Below are positions 9,901 to 16,898 of a stretch of DNA of 64,000 nt, one piece after another. How positions within the stretch are numbered: the stretch's first letter is position 1; every line of letters begins with the position of its first letter. The notes beneath the pieces are model-generated. The model ran no database searches and was not told the origin of the DNA. It saw only the letters and a list, made by a program, of their open reading frames with translations. The position numbers and the translations under genes are program-made. Source of the DNA: Candidatus Latescibacterota bacterium (GTDB lineage Bacteria; Krumholzibacteriota; Krumholzibacteriia; WVZY01); the NCBI GenBank assembly GCA_011772205.1, contig WVZY01000006.1, positions 1-64,000 on the forward strand. Direction: 5' to 3'.

Positions 9901-11183
9901 CCTTTTCGGACCGCCGTACCCGGCTCTACTTCTTCAAAGATTGGTACCAGAAGAAGCGGATTATCTGAGGTCAGAATGACGCTCCAAGCTGTTTCACTTG
10001 TCACTACCACGGCTCGCGCCACGTTGCTGAAGTATTCAGCTTCGTTGAGTTCGCCAAGCGCTGCAAACAGAAACGCAATAGATTCTTGTGGAGAATCAGA
10101 AGATGCTGTGAGTACAGATGGCCCTGATTTTATCCAGTTTTTAACATCCTCGATGTTTCTCCCTCGGCCGCAGACAAGTAACTCCCTTTGGATTGGCGGT
10201 GAAGTCGCCAAACTGAAATCCTCCCACCAGCTGGCGAGGTCTTTGGCACCGTCAATCCTTTTGCCAACAATCTCCGACAACCAGATATGTACCGAGAGTG
10301 TGAGTTCTAGCCATGTCTCCAAATCATCAGCGTCGTAAGCCCGGACATCTTTCCAAATCCCTTCCTTCCTCTTCTTCGAAGCCCAATCTAGTTTCCCAGA
10401 CCACCGTCGTGGAGTAACAAAAATGAATGTTGTTTCATCCATTCGGAGTCCACATGGATTCTCTGTACGATTTTTGTAATCTTTGTTTGCCTTGACCGCG
10501 ATATCAGAATGAGTTGAGAGTTCCCAGCCCGATACACCTACGGGCAAGAAAGCATTTCCCGAATCGGTCTCCACAAATCCATCCCATCCTCCGTAAGCAA
10601 CACCTTCATCGGATCGGAAATCAATACGGCGAATGTCATTAAATGCAACCGTGGTCTGGATAAGTTTACGAACGAGTTTCGGAAGCTTCCCCTGAGCATC
10701 GCGGTGGTCTGCCCAGATACTGATGTCCCTCGCGGTTGATAAGGTATTCATTTTCATCAAACTTGCCACCTCACTCATTTTAAGCCCCAGAGCGTCTGCA
10801 ACCTGTATTATTCTCCGCAGACTAGCCGATGCATAGTTTTCGGCCTCGTAACGTTGAATCTGCTGCTCCCTCACTCCCAGAAGATCAGCCAAGTCCTTCT
10901 GCGAAAATCCTTTTGCGATTCGTGCTTGTACCAAGATTGCCGAAAGTTGCTGTAGCCCCTGGCCTTCTAATATTCTCACGGCCCCTGATCTGAGTTTCTC
11001 ATATTCCATAATCTGATTTCTCAGGTTTTCGGCTTGGCTCTGAAGCGCCGAATACTTCGCCCAAACAACCACGTCTGAATCTCCTTGTGACTTGACATCC
11101 GGGAGTTTGAACATGGCTAACGCCTCTTCTAGCTTTTTTAGCTCAGCGCTTGTGATCCGGTATTGTCTTTCGTTTGTGATCAT
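6966..11183 (-). CDS. Large XRE / PD-(D/E)xK-like / helical-repeat defence protein
   Basis: 1405 aa, cytoplasmic. Residues about 1-70 form a coiled coil; about 80-140 an XRE helix-turn-helix (LVQARIAKGFSQKDLADLLGVREQQIQRYE); about 185-310 a nuclease-like domain with Y-G-G-W-D-G, V-S-G-W-E-L-S and K-A-N-K-D-Y, spaced like an Mrr/PD-(D/E)xK fold; then a region laid out like a STAND ATPase, but where a Walker A loop should be there is T-A-S-S-D-S-P-Q-E-S, with no GK[ST]. The last 800 residues are helical-repeat-like. It leads an operon with GIY-YIG and PD-ExK proteins. Its XRE domain probably represses its own promoter at the palindrome 11,298-11,319. Function is inferred: sensing and nuclease control in an anti-phage system. 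Confidence 0.65.
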   Translation of the reverse strand: MITNERQYRITSAELKKLEEALAMFKLPDVKSQGDSDVVVWAKYSALQSQAENLRNQIMEYEKLRSGAVRILEGQGLQQLSAILVQARIAKGFSQKDLADLLGVREQQIQRYEAENYASASLRRIIQVADALGLKMSEVASLMKMNTLSTARDISIWADHRDAQGKLPKLVRKLIQTTVAFNDIRRIDFRSDEGVAYGGWDGFVETDSGNAFLPVGVSGWELSTHSDIAVKANKDYKNRTENPCGLRMDETTFIFVTPRRWSGKLDWASKKRKEGIWKDVRAYDADDLETWLELTLSVHIWLSEIVGKRIDGAKDLASWWEDFSLATSPPIQRELLVCGRGRNIEDVKNWIKSGPSVLTASSDSPQESIAFLFAALGELNEAEYFSNVARAVVVTSETAWSVILTSDNPLLLVPIFEEVEPGTAVRKGHHVFVPLGRGSGGMRDVLEIGRLTRDETREALKHMGVPDKSLEDMTGLARRNLLSFRRKLGNLQRPAWAKSNNVRDVFPAMLAGRWDERTSGDKDIITLLGDRSYEDTVVKLSRWVNDSDPPARHVGTRWLISSHYDAWDLIRGSVTSDDMVRFEKACSEVFGEVNPAFDLEPDKRWAAATYGVSSKYSSDLRRGLAGSLAIMGAYSDFGAMADGSVGQDHVDEIVRKLMSNANEDETGRLWMSLADVLPFFAEAAPDVVLRAMETDLLREDPILGILFRDDPTVPALFAHSPHPYILWALETLAWAPEYLARATLCLGKLVRNDAGGNRGNRPAGSLRQIFLDWYPQTTASPEKRFEVLDTLRRQLPEVAWDVLISLLPKGMDNAFPSSSPVWRDWRPEKERGITLGERLRYWDETISRLLQDVGSNAKRWDELLRNTTNLPKDLHDKLVNVLENLNPDDLDDRDRGQIRDSLRRIFMKHRRFSSADWAMPEERVNQLEALSERFKPASPIYEYAWLFKKKTDVLDFPGKGFKEQEKELAKRRSNAVTELMRLGGVDSVFEMLGEVENSYELGKSLGRIGVEQNKALESIYGALDCTDQVKHMFSRGFVKGRFESEGWEWVEDIAKAWTDWRPTQRSEFLLSLPQDGLAWDLAEKADSDTESEYWAGFRPCGLSNQDEYVTAAEKLVKHERPHVAVQLLGLYLDHASKKPPVDFVRDTLEMAAKKKPSEKMMGSLFSEGISDLLDYIEKSGAINAPRLASLEWAYLPLLTRGDRPPRLLQAELANNTDFFVEVVSTVYRAEGEKQKDLSKNDETKVKLAHELLMTWHGLPGRTSDGKIDAEALAQWVSDSRKSLAEKGRGPVGDHVIGPILANCPEGEDNIWPHEAVRDVLEQTASNDLDDGFIIGVHNNRGVTTRGPWEGGEQERALAKKYEEYVAALNEKWPRVAGILRRIADSYKRDSRREDQESDLRQDLGE

Positions 11184-11297
11184 TTATCGCGTCACCCCGG
11201 TTGAGAAATCCTGCCTGCTCATCGACCCGACTTCTCGTTGGTCAGAAAAAAAGGCCGCTTGTCGTGGCACAGCTTTTTCGGTGCCACCTCTTTATTT

Positions 11298-11332
11298 AAC
11301 ACAATAATAATGTTGTGTTGCTCGTAAGTCAA
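11298..11332 (-). promoter_or_regulatory. Promoter with overlapping operator palindrome
   Basis: On the minus strand TTGACT (11,327-11,332) is followed after 17 bp by TATTAT (11,304-11,309). A perfect inverted repeat, AACACAA with an 8-bp spacer and TTGTGTT (11,298-11,319), covers the -10 element. This is the layout of an autoregulated XRE promoter; it drives the 1405-aa gene after a leader of about 115 bp. Confidence 0.6.
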
Positions 11333-11402
11333 CAAAAAAAGCGTGTCAGCGGTGAAAAATCCATTCGCCGCCTGATCGTTGGCAGTCAATCTGCCTTATA
11401 AC

Positions 11403-12119
11403 TTATTTTACTATAAGCTCTTGCTCTTCTGACGCCGAGCAGGTATTCTCCTGCTCTTCCACTACGAGGGTTGTAGGAGGCGGTGAGGGAGAGTGTTCGA
11501 ATCCGCTCCAAGGTAGGGTGAGTTGTGGTCGCAAGCCAATCAATACATTGTACGGGATTATGGGAACAGCCAGAAGACCCTCAACCAGGATGGATAGCCA
11601 TAGAAGACACACGCCAATCGTTACAACGAAACCAACGACCTTGATCATTAGCAGCCCGTACAGGAGACCGGCGACGGTTCCTGTCACAGGATTCAGGATG
11701 GCTTGGGGCAGCGTGAACATCAGGACGCAGAGTAAGGGAAACGTCAACGCCGATACCGACAAAGCCGTGAGTTTACCCCAGGCGATCTGCCACATCGTCT
11801 CACTGGACAATGCAATATCGCTGGTCCGATGAATCTCGCTATAGCACTGTCCCATAAAAAAAAGCCAACCAACGTATCCGAGGAGCATAAGTGATATCCG
11901 AACGGCAATCCCTCCATCGACCAAAGCGATGAAAAAGAGGATGACGGTCTGCATCAACAACGTACCGACAATGTGCCACAAAAACGCCCGAATGTAAGGG
12001 GGGACAAAAAACTGAGTGACAAAAAAATAGGGTATCCCCAATAGCATATGAAATCGAGGATATATGACGAACGTTGCCGCCATCCCTCCGATGAATAATG
12101 CCCACTCCTGGAAGCTCAT
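11403..12119 (-). CDS. Multi-pass membrane protein of unknown function
   Basis: 238 aa, dominated by hydrophobic stretches: five or six membrane segments can be counted (for example LFIGGMAATFVIYPRFHMLLGIPYFFV, LLMQTVILFFIALV, LMLLGYVGWLFFM, TALSVSALTFPLLCVLMF and VVGFVVTIGVCLLWLSILV). The last 35 residues are charged and probably cytoplasmic. I recognise no family. It stands alone between the large XRE protein and the IS21 remnant, read leftward; the AT-rich hairpin CTTATA...TATAAG at its stop may end transcription. Membrane proteins are frequent effectors in defence islands, but nothing here proves such a role. Confidence 0.6.
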   Translation of the reverse strand: MSFQEWALFIGGMAATFVIYPRFHMLLGIPYFFVTQFFVPPYIRAFLWHIVGTLLMQTVILFFIALVDGGIAVRISLMLLGYVGWLFFMGQCYSEIHRTSDIALSSETMWQIAWGKLTALSVSALTFPLLCVLMFTLPQAILNPVTGTVAGLLYGLLMIKVVGFVVTIGVCLLWLSILVEGLLAVPIIPYNVLIGLRPQLTLPWSGFEHSPSPPPTTLVVEEQENTCSASEEQELIVK

Positions 12120-12264
12120 TCTCTCTGAACCTCGTGTGCCTGGACGCGGAGAATAGTACCGAATAGGGTAGTATATTCTCCTATTGTGCCCTGGGGTGTT
12201 TTATTTGGCAGAATAACTACAGAACTTACTGCAAAAAAAGGACCACCGGGACGAATCCGAGTAG

Positions 12265-12495
12265 TCATCCGTATGGGCTATGAGGAGCAACTGTTCTTGA
12301 AGATGCGGACCCGGGGGTCGGAATGGCCGGTTTTGACATCCGGTCCTGCCGGATCCGGTCGTAGCGGGCCACCGTCTCCCGGTGGACGCCCAGTTCCCGA
12401 GCAATCCGGCGGTAGGACCAGCCTTGTTCCAGTAAGCCTATGATTGCGTGGATGATAGCCATCTTGAGATGATTCGCCATAACTACCTCCTCCAT
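12265..12495 (-). pseudogene. IS21-family istA fragment (helix-turn-helix only)
   Basis: The 76-aa frame MANHLKMAIIHAIIGLLEQGWSYRRIARELGVHRETVARY is the N-terminal DNA-binding domain of an IS21-type IstA transposase, followed by the KPAIPTPGS segment. The DDE catalytic core and istB are absent, so this is a dead remnant. Just outside it (12,525-12,580) the sequence has the repeated TGGCCGGTTTT boxes typical of IS21 ends, the same motif that appears at the left edge of the window. Confidence 0.75.
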
Positions 12496-12524
12496 TTGGA
12501 GAAGGTATACAGCATTCGCTCTCA

Positions 12525-12585
12525 GAGATGGCCGGTTTTGATTCGCCCTTTAGTGGACGGTTTTAAGTGGCCGGTGACATTCCAT
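12525..12585. repeat. IS21-type terminal repeat boxes
   Basis: Within this stretch ATGGCCGGTTTTG, TGGACGGTTTTAAG and TGGCCGGTGA follow one another at intervals of about 20-25 bp. Multiple short terminal repeats just upstream of istA are characteristic of IS21-family ends. They support the reading of 12,265-12,495 as the promoter-proximal stub of an IS21 element. Confidence 0.5.
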
Positions 12586-12700
12586 TCCGCCACTCCGGCA
12601 ATTTTTCCCAGGCTGCTAACGGTTAAGCGTATGAAACCCATGGACATAACGTCAAGTCAAAAGCCAGCGCAGAATCGCATCCTGAAGGGGCTTATAAACT

Positions 12701-13723
12701 CTAAGGACAGGCGTCGCCATGCCTATCAAGTCGCGCAATAGCATCTTGCTTTGCTCTGCGCCCTGGATGGGCGTACCGTTGAGTTGTGAGGATTGTGGAA
12801 TGGCCGAGTAGCTCTTTGACTGTAAAAAGGCTCACACCGCACTCGGCGAGACGAGTCGCGAAAGTATGACGCAGATCGTGGAACAGATAGTGTCGATGCT
12901 CTAGGCCGGCTCGTGACAACGCATTCTTGTATCCCTCTCTCACACTCTTGATCGGCTCGCCGTTGAAATGTCGAAATACGTGTCCGGACGTAGCCTGAGT
13001 CTGTGCTTCTTCGAATACAGTCATCAGGCGGCGCCTTATTGGAATCTCCCTCGTTTTCCTAGTCTTTGTCTTTGCTACGATGATGACTCGATTCTGCAAG
13101 TCGACATATTCCCACAACAAACTCAGAATCTCGCCTAGACGCATTCCCGTGTCCAATGCGCAGATCACCACACGCCTGACATGTGGTGCCGCACTTCTGA
13201 TTAGTCTTTCCTCGTCTGTTTCAGAGAGTACACGTTGAACCACGTTGTCCTCGCGGAGCAATTGAACCTTTTTTGCAGGGTTTGTGCGAGCCTCGTCGTT
13301 TCGCTCAGCAACCGTGTACAAGTGTTTCAGAAGGGCCAACTCGCGATTAATGGTGGCTGGTTTTCTGCCAGAGCCCAAACGGTGTTGTTTGTAATGTTCA
13401 ATGAGCATTGGCTTGATCTCGTTAAGGCGATATTTGCCGAAGAATATGTTCAGATTATTGACTGATATCTGATCTCTTCTCCACGACTGAGGCGCTTTGT
13501 TTATTTTCGAAAAGGTCAGAAGATATTCTCTTGCGAAGTCCGAGAATCTCGGCGTGAGTTTGATGTCATGGAGATCAAAACGATCCTCGAAGATCGCCGT
13601 CTGGCGTTTGGCCAGGAGTCTGAGTGCAAGCTTTTTGCTCATTGTCCGGGCCGATTCCCTAATGTGCCATCCAGCATATGAGTAACTTAACCACCAATAT
13701 CGGCCACGTTTGTACACGCCCAT
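12701..13723 (-). CDS. Tyrosine recombinase (phage-type integrase)
   Basis: About 340 aa from M-G-V-Y-K-R-G-R-Y-W-W, the usual beginning of the N-terminal arm-binding domain; a 14-residue longer start exists at 13,765. Residues about 60-150 form the SAM-like core-binding domain. The catalytic domain shows the first arginine in ALDTGMRLGEILSL, then H-D-L-R-H-T-F-A-T-R (His and second Arg), L-L-G-H-S (second His) and the tyrosine nucleophile in QRYAH. All catalytic residues are present. It sits in the middle of the island, not beside the disrupted tRNA-Pro, so it may have mobilised an inner segment, or the island has been rearranged. Confidence 0.9.
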   Translation of the reverse strand: MGVYKRGRYWWLSYSYAGWHIRESARTMSKKLALRLLAKRQTAIFEDRFDLHDIKLTPRFSDFAREYLLTFSKINKAPQSWRRDQISVNNLNIFFGKYRLNEIKPMLIEHYKQHRLGSGRKPATINRELALLKHLYTVAERNDEARTNPAKKVQLLREDNVVQRVLSETDEERLIRSAAPHVRRVVICALDTGMRLGEILSLLWEYVDLQNRVIIVAKTKTRKTREIPIRRRLMTVFEEAQTQATSGHVFRHFNGEPIKSVREGYKNALSRAGLEHRHYLFHDLRHTFATRLAECGVSLFTVKELLGHSTILTTQRYAHPGRRAKQDAIARLDRHGDACP

Positions 13724-14067
13724 AATCGACCTCCTATTCAACCAGATTTGGACCAACTCCCTCAACTATGGATGATAACTTGTTGTTCTATAACTTATTT
13801 CACAAGATGAATTACTAATACCTTAATAGTGAACTCTGGCGCTAGATTTAGCGATTGACCGGATCACTCTAAGCGCGCTAGCCTCTTTGAAAACTAAGCT
13901 TACGGCATTTTGCGCAGGGAAACACAAGTCAAGATAATATTAATGAAGGGAGGTGCTCGCTAGGTTTCGTCTAGCCGGGTGATAAGCGAAAACTCATGGA
14001 TTTCCTTATTTTCCCATGACGCTCTTGGCCGGAGAATATCTACTTTAACCAATAAGATATTAGGAGA
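13724..14067. other. Intergenic region between integrase and PD-ExK gene
   Basis: About 340 bp between divergent genes. The half next to the integrase is AT-rich (TAACTTATTTCAC, AATACCTTAATAG) as expected for promoters or integrase arm sites. An AGGAG lies only two bases before the ATG at 14,068. I find no tRNA, no clear terminator, and no copy of the island-end repeat here. Confidence 0.5.
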
Positions 14068-15087
14068 ATGTTATTTAACGAGAAAATGACAAGGCATCAA
14101 GTGCTCTGGCGCCAGGCGCACATTAAATGGCAAGAGTCAGGACGTCAAAATGACAAGGCACGCCCCTGGATCCTGCCGCGCCATTTATGGGAGGAATCGC
14201 TCTGGCACGGCATCCGTCGCGGTTCGTCAAACTCCTTACCGGAGTATCTTCTGCAAGAAAAGGTGCAGCAGCACCAGGGTGTCCACAACCTGAAAAGTTC
14301 GTGGATTCATTGCGTAAACATGTATTTCCCATTCCGCCAAGACGATGGTCTACCGGTCTTGGCAGCTTTTTTGAAGGAGCACGTGTCACCATCTATTGAA
14401 GCTGTTGAGGCGGTGGAACTGGAGTACGAGGAGGCACCTCCATTCGACCCGCGGACCTTGCTGGGAGAGCCGGGAGGCGATAAACGAGGGATCAATCAGA
14501 CATCGCCTGACATAGCGTTTCGGGTTAGGACCGAAAAGGGAACGGGGCTGATCTTGACAGAGAACAAGTTGGTGGAACACTCCTTCTATTCGTGCTCAGG
14601 TCGAGCATCCGGCGTAGAGAATCCCGACAAGACACGCTGTATGGATTGGGAAAATCTCCTAGCTGATTTGCAAGAACGATGCTGGCAACTTCGATGGGAA
14701 GAGGGAACGCGGAGAAACAGGAAATACTGGGATTACATTCAGCTCAGCGAACATGGGAGGAGAGCCCTCACCCGTTGCCCCGCGGCAACGGCAGGGTACC
14801 AGCTGTTCCGACAACAGGCTTTAGCGGAAGGTATCGCCGCCAGCGGCCGATATGATCTTGTTGTGTCCTGCGTCGCCTACGATGAGCGTAACACTGACCT
14901 GATTCACTGTTTGCGCACGAGCGGGGTGGATAACTTTGCCACAGGTTGGGGTGCGTTATTTGATGGGAGGGCTCAGTTCTCCACGTTCACCCACCAGCAG
15001 TGGGTCGCATGGGTTCGAGCCCACGACTCCAAAGGGCACTGGCGAGGATGGCTTGACTACATGGAATCCAGATACGGGTATGTTTAG
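14068..15087 (+). CDS. PD-(D/E)xK restriction-endonuclease-like protein (copy 2)
   Basis: 339 aa, the paralogue of 5,093-6,118 and in the opposite orientation. The nuclease core S-P-D-I-A-F...G-L-I-L-T-E-N-K-L-V-E-H is retained, as are F-Y-S-C-S-G-R, the Y-E-E-A-P-P-F-D segment and the C-terminal G-W-G-A-L-F-D-G-R-A-Q-F-S-T-F-T-H-Q-Q-W. Differences are scattered substitutions, so both copies look functional. DNA identity is also high (about 85% in the stretch I aligned), meaning the duplication is fairly recent. Here the gene stands alone upstream, 180 bp before an XRE-ImmA gene, without a GIY-YIG partner. Confidence 0.65.
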   Translation: MLFNEKMTRHQVLWRQAHIKWQESGRQNDKARPWILPRHLWEESLWHGIRRGSSNSLPEYLLQEKVQQHQGVHNLKSSWIHCVNMYFPFRQDDGLPVLAAFLKEHVSPSIEAVEAVELEYEEAPPFDPRTLLGEPGGDKRGINQTSPDIAFRVRTEKGTGLILTENKLVEHSFYSCSGRASGVENPDKTRCMDWENLLADLQERCWQLRWEEGTRRNRKYWDYIQLSEHGRRALTRCPAATAGYQLFRQQALAEGIAASGRYDLVVSCVAYDERNTDLIHCLRTSGVDNFATGWGALFDGRAQFSTFTHQQWVAWVRAHDSKGHWRGWLDYMESRYGYV

Positions 15088-15192
15088 TATCAGACTGCCT
15101 GCCCGCACCAATGCCATGCAAATCATTTATTTATAATCAGTTAAACGGCTTGGCATTTCAGCTGAGGTCCGCGCCCTCAATGGGGAATGAAT

Positions 15193-15249
15193 CTTGCAAT
15201 AAAATATATGCAAGAATAACTTGCATTGATCTATATGTTGGTCTATATT
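15193..15249 (+). promoter_or_regulatory. Promoter and TTGCA operator array of module 2
   Basis: CTTGCA (15,193-15,198) and TGCAAG (15,209-15,214) form an inverted repeat with a 10-bp spacer, and a third half-site CTTGCAT follows at 15,220-15,226. That third site doubles as a -35 element (TTGCAT), 17 bp from TATATT (15,244-15,249). Transcription would begin about 15 bp before the XRE-ImmA start. The arrangement suggests autorepression by the XRE domain. Confidence 0.6.
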
Positions 15250-15270
15250 TGACATGAACGGAGGATGCCA

Positions 15271-16362
15271 ATGCAGAGTGTTATCGGCAAACGTCTCAAA
15301 GCAGCCCGAGAGAAAGCGGGACTCACTCAGCAGCAGCTGTCCAGCCGATTGGGATTCAAGGATCGGCAAACACTAGCCGCAATCGAATCGGGGAATCGAA
15401 AGCTATCCGCAGACGAGTTGCTGCTGGCGATGCAAGCACTCAATCGCGATCTGGAATACTTTACTGATCCGTTTCGTCTCGACGGTGAGGGGAGTTTCAC
15501 CTGGAGAACAAGTGCCGAAAATGTGGAAGTGAACGACGATTTCGAATCAAGGGCTGGTCGTTGGCTGGCACTTTACCGTAACGTTGCGAAACAAAAAGAT
15601 GTTTGGACTTCTCCTCTACGACTCGCCTTGACCACACGGAGTTCCTACGAGCAGGCGCACCGGGCGGGTGAGTGGCTGGTGAATGAATGGGAGCTTGGAG
15701 AAATACCGGCCATCAAGCTTGAAAAAGCTATAAGCGAGAGACTTCGGGCGCTGGTCCTGTATATTGATCCGCCAGAAGGTATTTCGGGGGCTGCGTTCAA
15801 GCTCCCCGAACTCAGTGCTATCCTCATAAACCGAAACGACGTGGCAGGACGACGGAGTTTTGATCTCGCCCATGAACTGTTTCATCTGCTCACGTGGGAT
15901 ACGATCAAGCCGGATTATTCCGAGTATAGAGATGAACAGAATAAAAGCAAGCGAAGCGAAACTCTCGCAAACTGTTTCGCGAGTGCGCTGCTCATGCCTG
16001 AAGATATTATCCGTACATGGTGGGCGCAGGCACCGGAGGAAGACGAAACAGGCTGGCGTTCCTGGGTTTCCGATTTGGCCAAGAAACTTCATGTGACCTC
16101 TTCCGCCCTTTTATGGCGATTTGTGCAGCTTGGAATGATAGAAAAAAAATCGGCCGAAGAATCTGAAGAATGGAGCGAGGTAAATGAAATAGAAGAAGAT
16201 AAACCGCCGATGTTTAGTCTGGATTTTGTGAAAACATTAAGCCATGGGCTTGAGGAAGGTAGGATTTCGGTTCGACGAGCCGCGGCATCGATTGATCTTT
16301 CCGTCGATGATCTCGCCGATCTCTTCCGCGAACACTCCCTCGAAGTGCCATTCGATATTTAG
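15271..16362 (+). CDS. XRE regulator with ImmA/IrrE metalloprotease domain (module 2)
   Basis: 363 aa. Residues 1-60 are an XRE helix-turn-helix (LKAAREKAGLTQQQLSSRLGFKDRQTLAAIESG). The ImmA/IrrE domain carries H-E-L-F-H in FDLAHELFHLLTWD, around residue 200, and N-C-F-A-S-A-L-L-M-P, the conserved downstream segment that carries further zinc-site residues. An ATG two codons upstream would touch the CGGAGG ribosome-binding site, so the ATG at 15,271, six bases from it, is the start. It is followed after 13 bp by a PIN-domain gene, a pairing known for this protease family. Only distantly similar to the module 1 protein. Confidence 0.9.
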   Translation: MQSVIGKRLKAAREKAGLTQQQLSSRLGFKDRQTLAAIESGNRKLSADELLLAMQALNRDLEYFTDPFRLDGEGSFTWRTSAENVEVNDDFESRAGRWLALYRNVAKQKDVWTSPLRLALTTRSSYEQAHRAGEWLVNEWELGEIPAIKLEKAISERLRALVLYIDPPEGISGAAFKLPELSAILINRNDVAGRRSFDLAHELFHLLTWDTIKPDYSEYRDEQNKSKRSETLANCFASALLMPEDIIRTWWAQAPEEDETGWRSWVSDLAKKLHVTSSALLWRFVQLGMIEKKSAEESEEWSEVNEIEEDKPPMFSLDFVKTLSHGLEEGRISVRRAAASIDLSVDDLADLFREHSLEVPFDI

Positions 16363-16375
16363 CGGTGGGGTGGGG

Positions 16376-16879
16376 ATGCCGGGTAGCAATCGACTCATAC
16401 TCGTAGATACAAATATTATAATCGAATCCGTACGTACCGAATGTTGGAACGGTATTCGTGGCCACTACCAAGTTGTTACAGTTGAGAAATGTCGGGAAGA
16501 AGCTCAGTCAGGTATCGGCCGGACAAGAGGTTATGTTGAAGTTTCAGATAATCATCTGAGTTCTAGAATCCAGATCGCGGCAGTTTCCGATATAGAACGT
16601 GCCCATTTCGTAACTGAGTGTGCTGAAGCTATGGGCCTCGATTACGGTGAACGCGATTTGTGGGCACACGCGCTTTCTAGAACTGACGAATGGGAAGCAG
16701 CATGTGCGGACCGAGCTGCGGTACGGATCGCAATGCAGCTCGGTTGGGGTGACCGCCTGATATCCCTGGAGGAACTTGTTGAAAGGGCAGGGATTCAAAC
16801 AAAAAAGCCGCTGAAAAATCACTATACCAAAAGGGAGTTGGGCATTTGGCGCACTCTGTTCCGGTTGGATGGGACATAG
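16376..16879 (+). CDS. PIN-domain ribonuclease, partner of XRE-ImmA
   Basis: 167 aa. It begins L-I-L-V-D-T-N-I-I-I-E-S-V-R, the first acidic strand of PIN domains; G-E-R-D-L-W-A-H-A-L and A-C-A-D-R-A-A-V-R-I-A provide the middle and late acidic positions expected of a metal-dependent RNase of the VapC type. The start was chosen at 16,376 because the preceding in-frame residues lie in the XRE-ImmA gene and are not PIN-like; GGTGGGG precedes it. A PIN protein next to XRE-ImmA recalls DUF4411-type pairs. It occupies the place that MazF takes in module 1. Confidence 0.75.
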   Translation: MPGSNRLILVDTNIIIESVRTECWNGIRGHYQVVTVEKCREEAQSGIGRTRGYVEVSDNHLSSRIQIAAVSDIERAHFVTECAEAMGLDYGERDLWAHALSRTDEWEAACADRAAVRIAMQLGWGDRLISLEELVERAGIQTKKPLKNHYTKRELGIWRTLFRLDGT

Positions 16880-16898
16880 GCGACAGGAGGACCGGAAA

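Noticed and set aside
12701-13723. Integrase as the direct cause of the tRNA-Pro junction
   Set aside because: Integrases normally lie next to their attachment site; this one is 9 kb away with two IS remnants and inverted repeats between, so the link is unproven.
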